This document shows positions 1-6,765 of a stretch of DNA of 11,404 nt, in pieces. How positions within the stretch are numbered: the stretch's first letter is position 1; each line of letters opens with the position of its first letter. The stretch comes from JANNRA01 sp031401035 (GTDB taxonomy: Bacteria; Desulfobacterota; Binatia; HRBIN30; CADEER01). A model generated the notes under the pieces. The model did no database searches. It saw only the letters and a list, made by a program, of their open reading frames with translations, and was not told the origin of the DNA. The position numbers were made by a program, and so were the translations under genes. The stretch spans positions 1-11,404 of the forward strand of contig JANNRA010000186.1 in the NCBI GenBank assembly GCA_031401035.1, given 5' to 3'.

Positions 1-1
1 C

Positions 2-1216
2 AGCCGCGACACCGGCGGCCGCCGCCTGCTCTCGCCGCCGAACAACATCGGCCCGTTCTCGACGCCGAACTACGCGCAATTGGCCGACGCCGCGGTGTAC
101 GATCTCGGCGACGGCGTGCGCGTCTTCGCCGGCCAGCGCGATGACGCTTTCTTCATTGACCTCGGTGCCACCTTCGACGGCCTGCAACTGCGGCCGATCA
201 CCGGCAGCCTGAGCGGCGACAACCCGGCCCGTCTCGGCCAGCCCGGCGGCGGCCGCGACGCGCTGGCCGGATTCAACGTCCATACCATCGCCATCGAGAT
301 CCCCATCGCGGCGCTGGCGACCACCGCGCAGCCGGTCATCGGCGTCTACACCTCCGCCTCGCGCCCGACGATGACAGTTCTCAACGCGGACGGCACCGAC
401 ACGCACAGCGACGAGTTCGTGCAGGTCTCGCGCCTCGGCTTCCCGCTCGCCAACGAGCTGTTCGGCTCCATCCCGTCGCTCAAGGATCGCTACAACCGCA
501 GCGAGCCGGGTGACGCCTTCGATCGCGACGTGCTGCTACCGCGCGTGCAGAACCCGGAGCTCACCGGCCTCTTCCGCGCCCTCTTCCCGGCCGCCTTCAC
601 CACCATGAACCTGCCGCCGCAGGATCAGCGCATCGACCTGGTGGCGGCGATCTTCCTCGGCGTGCCGGGCCTGAACCAGGCGAGCGCCAATCCGGCCCCG
701 GCCGATCTGCTGCGCCTCAACACCAGCCTCGGCGCCGCCAAGCGGCCGGGCGAGGCGGGCTACAGCCCGCTCGGCGTGCTGGCCGGCGACACCAGCGGCT
801 TTCCGAACGGGCGCCGGCCGTGGGACGACGTCGTCGACATCGAACTGCGCGTCGCCGCCGGCGTCCTCTACAAGGCGCTCATCGCGCCCGAGGGCCCCGA
901 CTACAATGTCGCGCCCAACAACCTGCTCGCCGACGGCGTCGATGTGAACGACCAGCCGTTCCTCGCCAGCTTCCCCTTCCTCGCCGTCCCCAGTGAGGGC
1001 AAGGACACCCCCCACGCCGGCCCGGTGCAGGGCGATCTGGAGCTGCCGACGGCGACGCCGCAGGCAACGGCGACGGCCACCGCGGCGCCGACCAGTACGC
1101 CGCCACCGCGCAACTTCGACGACGACGGCTGCCAGATCCCCGCCGGCGGCGCCACCGGCAGCGCCTGGCTGCTGCTCCTCCCGGCCGCGTTGCTGCGGGC
1201 GCGGCGGCGGCGTTGA
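2..1216 (+). CDS. DUF4331 family surface protein with C-terminal sorting tail (5' partial)
   Basis: The frame is open from the left edge, so the true start lies outside; an in-frame TTG at 80 is not needed as a start. About 404 residues are visible. Blocks typical of DUF4331 (PF14224) are present: PPNNIGPFSTPNY at the left edge, FAGQRDDAFFIDLG, GFNVHTIAIEIPI, LANELFGSIPSLKDRYNR, and near the end GRRPWDDVVDIELR and DVNDQPFLASFPFL. After the domain comes a Thr/Ala/Pro-rich linker, then a DDDGC motif, a hydrophobic segment (AWLLLLPAALL) and an RARRRR end. The Cys lies 28 residues from the C terminus, as in MYXO-CTERM-like tripartite tails. This suggests export, surface processing at the Cys and membrane retention. 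The family has no established biochemical function. The stop is 20 nt before the TPR lipoprotein gene, so co-transcription is likely. Family assignment is confident; the anchoring mechanism is inferred. Confidence 0.85.
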   Translation, partial: SRDTGGRRLLSPPNNIGPFSTPNYAQLADAAVYDLGDGVRVFAGQRDDAFFIDLGATFDGLQLRPITGSLSGDNPARLGQPGGGRDALAGFNVHTIAIEIPIAALATTAQPVIGVYTSASRPTMTVLNADGTDTHSDEFVQVSRLGFPLANELFGSIPSLKDRYNRSEPGDAFDRDVLLPRVQNPELTGLFRALFPAAFTTMNLPPQDQRIDLVAAIFLGVPGLNQASANPAPADLLRLNTSLGAAKRPGEAGYSPLGVLAGDTSGFPNGRRPWDDVVDIELRVAAGVLYKALIAPEGPDYNVAPNNLLADGVDVNDQPFLASFPFLAVPSEGKDTPHAGPVQGDLELPTATPQATATATAAPTSTPPPRNFDDDGCQIPAGGATGSAWLLLLPAALLRARRRR

Positions 1217-1236
1217 GGCGCCAGTAGGACGATGCG

Positions 1237-2454
1237 ATGACGACCGTCTCACCCAGGCGCCGCCGGCGGTGGATCCTCTCCATCGTCGTGTCCCTCGCCG
1301 CCTGTCAGTCCGCTCCACCCGAGCCGGCGGCGCTCCCTCCCTCGCGGGCCGCGCTCGAACGCGAGGCCGTCGTCGCGCTGCGCACCGCGCAGCGCGACGG
1401 CGACCTCGATCAGCACCGTCGCGCCGAGGGCCTGGCCGGCGAGATCATCGATCGATTCGGCGCCGACGAGCGCGCCCTCACCCTGCGCGCCGCCGCGCGC
1501 GCCGGCCTGCACCGCTTCGACGCCGCCGTCGCCGACGCCGACGCGGCGATCGCCCTGGCGCCGCACGCCGCCGACCCGTACGGCGTGCTCGCCGATGCAC
1601 TGATCGAGCTGGGAGACTACGAGCGCGCCCTGCAGACCGTGCAGTACCTGCTCGAGATCAAACCGAGCCATGCCGCCTACGCCCGCGCCGCCTATCTGCG
1701 CGCCCTGTTCGGCGACCAGGCCGGCGGCCTGCGTCTGATGCAGCTCGCCGTCGACGCCGCGCCCACCAACGCGCCGGCCGAGCGCGCCTGGCATCTGGTC
1801 CACCTCGGCCGCGACGCGCTGGCGGCCGGCGACGAGGCGGTCGCGGAACGCGCCTTCCGCGCCGCCCTCGCAACGCGTCCCGACAGCCGGGCGGCGCGCG
1901 CCGGACTCGCCGCGTTGCGCGCCGGGCGCGGCGACCACGACGGCGCCATCGCCGCCTACGAAGCCCTGCTCGCCGAGGCGCCCTCCCCCGATACGCACGC
2001 GGCCTTGGTCGACCTGCTCGTCGCCACCGGGCGCAACGACGAGGCGGCGCGCCACCTCGCCGCCGCCGAGCGCCTCGAACGCGCCGAGCTCGCCACCGGG
2101 ACCAACGAGCATCGCCACCTCGCCCTGTTGCTCGCCGACCACGGCACGCGCCTCGACGAAGCCATCCAACTCGCCGCTCGCGATGCGGCGGCACGCGACG
2201 ACATCTACTCCGCCGACACCCTCGCCTGGACGCTGTTCCGCGCCGGCCGCCTCGACGAGGCGCGCGCCGCCGCGGCGCGCGCGCTGCGCCTGGGGACGCG
2301 CGACCCGCTGCTGCAGTACCACGCCGGGACGATCGCCGCGGCGGCGGGGGATGCGGCCGAGGCCGCACGGCTGCTGTCCGCGGCAATCGCCCGGCCCGCC
2401 GTGCTCGGCCCGCGGCGCGTCTCCGCGGCGCGCCAGGCGCTCGCCGACGCGTAG
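1237..2454 (+). CDS. TPR-repeat lipoprotein
   Basis: This is a 405-residue protein. The N terminus has five Arg (residues 7-11), a hydrophobic stretch (12-22) and a lipobox L20-A21-A22-C23, so it should be a lipoprotein processed before Cys23. A Pro/Ala-rich spacer follows. Helical repeats run from about 60 to 385 with TPR spacing and signatures, for example ALIELGDYERALQTVQYLLE (121-140), the stretch with A209/P215, GDHDGAIAAYEALLAEAP (232-249) and AWTLFRAGRLDEARAAAARA (330-349). TPR arrays are protein-binding scaffolds, so it probably organises partners at the envelope; the partner is unknown. It lies 20 nt after the DUF4331 gene and 34 nt before the DoxX-like gene, which fits one operon. 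ATG 1237 was chosen because it gives a complete lipoprotein signal. An AGG about 10 nt upstream is a weak ribosome-binding site. Confidence 0.85.
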   Translation: MTTVSPRRRRRWILSIVVSLAACQSAPPEPAALPPSRAALEREAVVALRTAQRDGDLDQHRRAEGLAGEIIDRFGADERALTLRAAARAGLHRFDAAVADADAAIALAPHAADPYGVLADALIELGDYERALQTVQYLLEIKPSHAAYARAAYLRALFGDQAGGLRLMQLAVDAAPTNAPAERAWHLVHLGRDALAAGDEAVAERAFRAALATRPDSRAARAGLAALRAGRGDHDGAIAAYEALLAEAPSPDTHAALVDLLVATGRNDEAARHLAAAERLERAELATGTNEHRHLALLLADHGTRLDEAIQLAARDAAARDDIYSADTLAWTLFRAGRLDEARAAAARALRLGTRDPLLQYHAGTIAAAAGDAAEAARLLSAAIARPAVLGPRRVSAARQALADA

Positions 2455-2488
2455 CGCCCGGGCTCCGCAGTCTGCTAGGCGACGCCCG

Positions 2489-2866
2489 ATGACCGTCCGC
2501 AAACGCGCCCTGCTCTACCTCATGGCGGTGTTCTACGTCGCCGCCGGGGCGATGCACTTCGTGCGCCCCGAGGTCTACCGGCCTATGATGCCGCCGTATC
2601 TGCCCGGGCACGACGCGCTCATCTTCCTCTCCGGTGTCGCCGAGGTCGGGCTCGGCATCGCCGTGCTCGTCGCGCCGCTGCGCCGCTTCGCCGCCTGGGG
2701 CATCATCGCGATGCTGATCGCCATCTTCCCGGCCAATCTGCACATCGCCCTCTACAACGTGCCGCTGTTCGGCAACCCCGAGGGTGCCGGCGCCCTCAAC
2801 TGGGTGCGCCTGCCGCTGCAGGGCGTGTTGATCCTCTGGGCCTGGTGGTACACGGGCGACGAATGA
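2489..2866 (+). CDS. DoxX-like small integral membrane protein
   Basis: This is a 125-residue, strongly hydrophobic protein. About four membrane segments are visible, near residues 7-23, 43-63, 67-85 and 105-121. Motifs typical of the DoxX-like / COG4270 group are present: GAMHFVRPEVY (20-30), the MMPPYLPG turn (33-40), LSGVAEVGLGIAVL (47-60) and FPANLHIAL (80-88). Members are inner-membrane proteins of poorly defined function; some DoxX relatives associate with redox enzymes. The ATG at 2489 precedes a membrane-type N terminus (MTVRKRALLY), and a longer in-frame extension would only overlap the upstream TPR gene. Its stop codon overlaps the next start (ATGA at 2863-2866), implying translational coupling to the His-rich protein. 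Confidence 0.8.
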   Translation: MTVRKRALLYLMAVFYVAAGAMHFVRPEVYRPMMPPYLPGHDALIFLSGVAEVGLGIAVLVAPLRRFAAWGIIAMLIAIFPANLHIALYNVPLFGNPEGAGALNWVRLPLQGVLILWAWWYTGDE

Positions 2867-3249
2867 CCCGACTGCGCCGCCGCGTCGCTCCGCTCATCCC
2901 CGCCCTGACGGCGCTCTTCGCGTTCACCCTGGCGGCGCCGCGCCCCGCCCTCGTGCGCCATGCGCACCCAGGTGGCGAGCACCTGCACGCGCATGCGCAG
3001 CCAGTGGAGGCTGCCGCCGCGCGCGAGGTGCCGCTCCGGCATGCCGAGGGCTTCACGCGCGCCGGCCCGCCCAGTGCGACGCACACGCACGTCCAACAGC
3101 CGTTCGATTTCGCCGTCGTCGCGGCGCCGGCCCTGGTGACGGTTTCCCTCACCCTCGCATCCGTGACGCCGGCCGCGCCGCGCGCTGCCGACCCGGCCGC
3201 CGGCCGCGCCGCGCAGGCCCGCGGCCCACCCGCCGCCCTCCCCAGCTGA
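2863..3249 (+). CDS. His-rich exported small protein, possibly metal-binding
   Basis: This is a 128-residue protein if started at ATG 2863, which overlaps the preceding stop as ATGA. A GTG at 2845 is also in frame but would overlap more. The N terminus (MTRLRRRVAP followed by a hydrophobic stretch to about residue 25) looks like a signal peptide or anchor. The mature part has clustered histidines: H33-A-H35, H40-L-H42-A-H44, H60 and H74-T-H76. A hydrophobic patch near 83-100 and an Ala/Pro/Arg-rich tail follow. No family is recognised. HxH clusters in a short periplasmic protein directly before a TonB-dependent receptor suggest metal binding or delivery, but this is inference. The G/C-rich coding makes the final 30 residues low complexity. 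Confidence 0.6.
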   Translation: MTRLRRRVAPLIPALTALFAFTLAAPRPALVRHAHPGGEHLHAHAQPVEAAAAREVPLRHAEGFTRAGPPSATHTHVQQPFDFAVVAAPALVTVSLTLASVTPAAPRAADPAAGRAAQARGPPAALPS

Positions 3250-3275
3250 CCGCCAATCACCTCTGGGCAGTTTGA

Positions 3276-3302
3276 CGAGCCGGCGCACCCGCGTCCGGCT
3301 CG
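3276..3302 (+). promoter_or_regulatory. Hairpin abutting the receptor gene's Shine-Dalgarno
   Basis: CGAGCCGG (3276-3283) and CCGGCTCG (3295-3302) form a perfect 8-bp stem with an 11-nt loop. The right arm ends on the first G of the GGGGGAGAG Shine-Dalgarno (3302-3310) for the receptor start at 3315. Folding could limit ribosome access, or insulate the receptor from upstream genes by terminating or processing the message. There is no following U-run, so a simple intrinsic terminator is unlikely. The regulatory role is inferred from position alone. Confidence 0.35.
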
Positions 3303-3314
3303 GGGGAGAGCGCC

Positions 3315-5822
3315 ATGCACCCACGCAGCGCGTGGAGTGGCCTCGCGATCGCTTGCGCAATGCTGTCGAGCGCGGCCGCACCGGCACAGTCGCCGGACGC
3401 CGCGCCTGAGCCAGCGCCGGCGGCGGTGCGCGAGGACGAGTCCGAGACCAGCACCAATGAAGACGAGACGACGGCGCCGCGCGCGGGGCAGGAGCGGCGC
3501 GGGCCGCGCCTGACCGAGCTCGAGCCGCTCATCGTCGAGGCCGACCGACCGCTGTCCGCCGCCTCGTCGCAGCTCATCCGCAGCCGCGACTTCGCCGTGC
3601 GTCCGCACTCGACGACGCAGGAGATTCTCAACAACGTGCCCGGCCTGGTCGTCGTGCAGCACGCCGGCGGCGGCAAGGCGATGCAGTACTTCCTGCGCGG
3701 CTTCGACAGCGACCACGGCACGGACATCGCCCTGTTCACCGACGGCATCCCGGTGAACATGGTGACGCACGGCCACGGGCAGGGCTACGCGGACATCAAC
3801 TACCTGATCCCCGAAACGGTCGACACGCTGCAACTGTACAAGGGCCCGTACTTCTTCGACCTCGGCGATTTCGCCACCGGCGGCGCGCTGCGCATCACCA
3901 CCAAGGACGAGTTCAAGGAGAACTTCGCGCTCGCCGAGGGCGGCTCATGGGACACGCAGCGCTACGTCCTCGGCGGCTCGGTGCCGCTCACCTGGGCCAA
4001 GACGCTGCTCAGCGCCGAGGCGTACTTCACCAACGGCCCGTTCGAGAATCCGGAGAACTACGCGCGCTACAACTTCCTCGGCAAGCTGACGTTCAACCCG
4101 ACCTCCGAACAGCGCCTGTCGTTCCTCGCCTCGGTGTACTCTGGCGACTGGGACGGCTCGGGGCAGATCCCGCTGCGCATCGTCGGTGGCGCGCCGGGCG
4201 AGATCAACCGCTTCGACTCGCTCGATCCGAGCGAGGGCGGATCCTCGGATCGCGAGAACCTGAGCGCGCAGTGGAACTACAAGCCCAGTGCGGAGGAGGA
4301 GTGGTCGGCGCAGCTGTGGGGCAGCCGCTACCACCTGCGCCTGTTCTCGAACTTCACCTTCTTCAAGGACAGCGGCCTGCGCTTCTACACCGAGCCCGGC
4401 AGCGCGCGGATCATCGATCGCTGCGCCGGCTTCGGCGAGGACTGCCCCGACCTGCCCACCGGGTCGATCCCGCTGTCCTCGTTCATCCCCGGCGACGGCA
4501 TCGAGCAGGACGATACGCGCCTGCTCTTCGGCGGCTTCGTGCAGTACGCCCGCTATTACTCGCTCGACGACGTGCCGGGGCTCGGCCAGATTGGGCTCGG
4601 TGACGTACCGATGCAGAGCGTCTTCGGCCTGGCGACGCGACGCGACGACATCAACGTCGGCCTGCAGCGCCAGGTGCGGCGCAACCCGTTCTTCGACATC
4701 AACAAGGTCGGCGTCGGCGAGCAGTCGGTGAGCGGCTATTGGGGCCAGCAGATCTTCTTCAACGACTGGCTGCGCTTCGAGGGCGGCGTGCGCGGCGACG
4801 TGTTCTTCTTCGACGTGCGCAACCGCCCGCCGACGCAGGGCGTCGACGCCAACTTCTCCTGCCTGCCGAACGCCCAGGGCGTCTGCCCGTCGAGCGGCGT
4901 GCCGACCAACGCCGACGGCGCGGTGGTCATCCAGGGTAACGAGGTCGACGGCCTCGCCAGCCCGAAGGCCAACCTCGTTCTCGGTCCGTGGCAGAACACG
5001 GAAGCGTATCTGAACTTCGGCTACGGGTTTCACTCCAACGACGCGCGCGCGGTGGTTCTCACCGGCACCGACGGCCTGGTGCCGGCGCTCGGCTACGAGT
5101 TCGGCGCGCGGACGCGGCAGTTCGACCGCCTCGACCTCGCGCTGGCCACCTGGGTCCTCGATCTCGAAAGTGAACTGGTCTTCTCCGGCGACGGCGGCGG
5201 CGTCGACGCCGACCCCGAGCTCGACCCCGACGGCCAGCCGGTGGCCGGCAACTTCATCCCCGGCCCGTCCTCGCGGCGCTGGGGCGTCGATTTCGAGGCC
5301 CGTTACCAGTTCACCGACTGGCTGTTCGCGGATTACGACGTCGCCTTCGCCGATCCGCGCTTCAAGAACGGCGACCCGATCCCCCTGGCGCCGCGCCTGC
5401 TGATGAACGGCGGCCTGACGATGGACTTCGACAACGGCTTCGGCGCGGCTTTTCGCTATCGCTTCCTCGGCAATCGGCCGGCGAACGAGGCCGACACCTT
5501 CACCGCGCAGGGGTGGAACCTGGTCGACATCCTGCTGCGCTACCGCTGGCGCAACGTCGAGGCGTCGCTGGCGTTCCTCAACGTCACCGACACCGAGTGG
5601 CGGCAGTCGCAGTTCGTCGAGTCGACCTGCGTCAACCAGCGCGCCGGCCTCGACTTCGACCGCACGCAGAGCAACGCCCAGCCCTGCCAGGCGCAGGGCA
5701 ACCGGCCCAATCAGCCGCAGCCGGACGGCATGACCGGCTCCTTCGCCGACGGCATCGAGGGCCTCACCTTCACTCCCGGCAGCCCCTTCGGCGTGCGCGG
5801 CGGCCTGCAGATTTTCTTCTGA
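3315..5822 (+). CDS. TonB-dependent outer-membrane receptor
   Basis: This is an 835-residue protein with a signal peptide (residues 1-24, ending AAAPAQ). An acidic linker (39-52) is followed by a plausible TonB box around PLIVEAD (71-77). The plug domain spans about 85-198, with EILNNVPGLVVVQ (103-115), LRGFDSDHGTDIALFTDGIP (127-146) and a His/Gly motif H152-G-H154-G. The remainder is a 22-strand-type barrel ending in aromatic ...LQIFF, the expected BamA recognition end. Length and layout fit the family. Three local cysteine pairs (C370/C377, C516/C524, C772/C791) probably lie in extracellular loops and could form disulfides. It would import a substrate across the outer membrane using TonB energy. 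The substrate cannot be read from sequence; metal or metal chelate is a guess from the His-rich neighbour. The start has a strong GGGGGAGAG ribosome-binding site. Confidence 0.93.
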   Translation: MHPRSAWSGLAIACAMLSSAAAPAQSPDAAPEPAPAAVREDESETSTNEDETTAPRAGQERRGPRLTELEPLIVEADRPLSAASSQLIRSRDFAVRPHSTTQEILNNVPGLVVVQHAGGGKAMQYFLRGFDSDHGTDIALFTDGIPVNMVTHGHGQGYADINYLIPETVDTLQLYKGPYFFDLGDFATGGALRITTKDEFKENFALAEGGSWDTQRYVLGGSVPLTWAKTLLSAEAYFTNGPFENPENYARYNFLGKLTFNPTSEQRLSFLASVYSGDWDGSGQIPLRIVGGAPGEINRFDSLDPSEGGSSDRENLSAQWNYKPSAEEEWSAQLWGSRYHLRLFSNFTFFKDSGLRFYTEPGSARIIDRCAGFGEDCPDLPTGSIPLSSFIPGDGIEQDDTRLLFGGFVQYARYYSLDDVPGLGQIGLGDVPMQSVFGLATRRDDINVGLQRQVRRNPFFDINKVGVGEQSVSGYWGQQIFFNDWLRFEGGVRGDVFFFDVRNRPPTQGVDANFSCLPNAQGVCPSSGVPTNADGAVVIQGNEVDGLASPKANLVLGPWQNTEAYLNFGYGFHSNDARAVVLTGTDGLVPALGYEFGARTRQFDRLDLALATWVLDLESELVFSGDGGGVDADPELDPDGQPVAGNFIPGPSSRRWGVDFEARYQFTDWLFADYDVAFADPRFKNGDPIPLAPRLLMNGGLTMDFDNGFGAAFRYRFLGNRPANEADTFTAQGWNLVDILLRYRWRNVEASLAFLNVTDTEWRQSQFVESTCVNQRAGLDFDRTQSNAQPCQAQGNRPNQPQPDGMTGSFADGIEGLTFTPGSPFGVRGGLQIFF

Positions 5823-5843
5823 GCCGCGATCGCGGATACTCCC

Positions 5844-6656
5844 ATGACGGTGGCGGACGCGATCAACGGCGGAACGAGCGGACGGCGGCAGGGCGCCGCG
5901 GCGCTGGCGTCCGCAGCGCTGCACGCGTTGGTGTTCATCGCGCTCGCCGCCACCTCGATCCACCTCGTCCGCGACGAGGCGCGCGATGTCATCCCGCTCG
6001 TCATCCGCAATCCGGCGCCGCCGCCGCCGCCGGGACCGGGCGTCGCGCCGCGGAGCGGACCGCCGGTCGTCGCCGCCGCGCCGCCGCCGGTGCCGGTGCC
6101 GATCGCAGCGCCCAAGCCGCGGCCACAGCCGGTCGTGGTCCCCAAGCCGGCGCCCAGACCCAAGCTCGCGGCCAAGCCCAGGCCGCTCGTCGCGCAACCC
6201 GTGCCGGTCGTGGCGGCGCCGCCGCCGGCCGCCGTGGCGGTGGCGGCGCCGGCGGCGAGCGCGGCCAGCACCGGTGTCGGGACGGGCGGTGCCGCCGGCG
6301 GCGTTGCCGGCGGCGAGAGCGGCGGCCGCGGCGGCGGCCGGCGCGGCGGCAGCGGCGACGACATCTTCGAGATCGGCGAGGTCGCCGTCGCGCCACGCAT
6401 CGTCTCGATGGTCAAACCCCGCTACCCCGCCGTCGCCCGCGCCCGCAGTCTCGAGGCAGTCATCGTCGTCCAGGCGGTGATCGATCGCTCCGGCGGCGTC
6501 GAGTCCGCCGGCCTCAAGGTGGTGCGCGCGCAGCCGCCGTTCGACGAGGCCGCCCTCGCCGCCATCCGCCAGTGGCGCTTCGCCCCCGGCCGCGACGACA
6601 CCGGCGCCGCGGTGCGCACGCGCGTCGAGCAGGCGATCAAGTTCACCCTGCACTGA
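5844..6656 (+). CDS. tonB: TonB energy transducer
   Basis: This is a 270-residue protein that transmits proton-motive force from ExbB/ExbD to outer-membrane receptors. One N-terminal membrane segment (about 19-40) contains S23-x-x-x-H27, the SxxxH pair that is functionally important in E. coli TonB. A periplasmic Pro/Lys-rich spacer (about 57-135) and a Gly-rich, Gly-Arg segment (145-171) follow. The C-terminal TonB domain (about 183-270) shows KPRYPAVARARS (191-202), PFDEAALAAIRQWRFAPG (232-249) and a final beta strand to KFTLH. It starts 21 nt after the receptor stop, so it is probably dedicated to that receptor. The upstream ribosome-binding site is poor, so coupling or readthrough from the receptor gene may matter. 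ExbB and ExbD are not in the window. Confidence 0.92.
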   Translation: MTVADAINGGTSGRRQGAAALASAALHALVFIALAATSIHLVRDEARDVIPLVIRNPAPPPPPGPGVAPRSGPPVVAAAPPPVPVPIAAPKPRPQPVVVPKPAPRPKLAAKPRPLVAQPVPVVAAPPPAAVAVAAPAASAASTGVGTGGAAGGVAGGESGGRGGGRRGGSGDDIFEIGEVAVAPRIVSMVKPRYPAVARARSLEAVIVVQAVIDRSGGVESAGLKVVRAQPPFDEAALAAIRQWRFAPGRDDTGAAVRTRVEQAIKFTLH

Positions 6657-6765
6657 GCGCCGGTGCAGCTGATCCTGGGTAGCCGTCTTCAGCGGCCGCG
6701 CTGCCGCCGCCCGCTGAGGCAGGCGGTCGCCAACCGCGACGCAATAGTGGTAACGAGCCACCGTC

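Noticed and set aside
3250..3314. Cobalamin or other riboswitch before the receptor
   Set aside because: The gap is only 65 nt and lacks any recognisable conserved riboswitch core; only a simple hairpin is present.
6657..6765. Intrinsic terminator between tonB and the kinase (TCAGCGG 6689-6695 with CCGCTGA 6711-6717)
   Set aside because: The 7-bp stem is real but no T-run follows and alternative pairings (CAGCG/CGCTG) compete, so terminator function is not supported.
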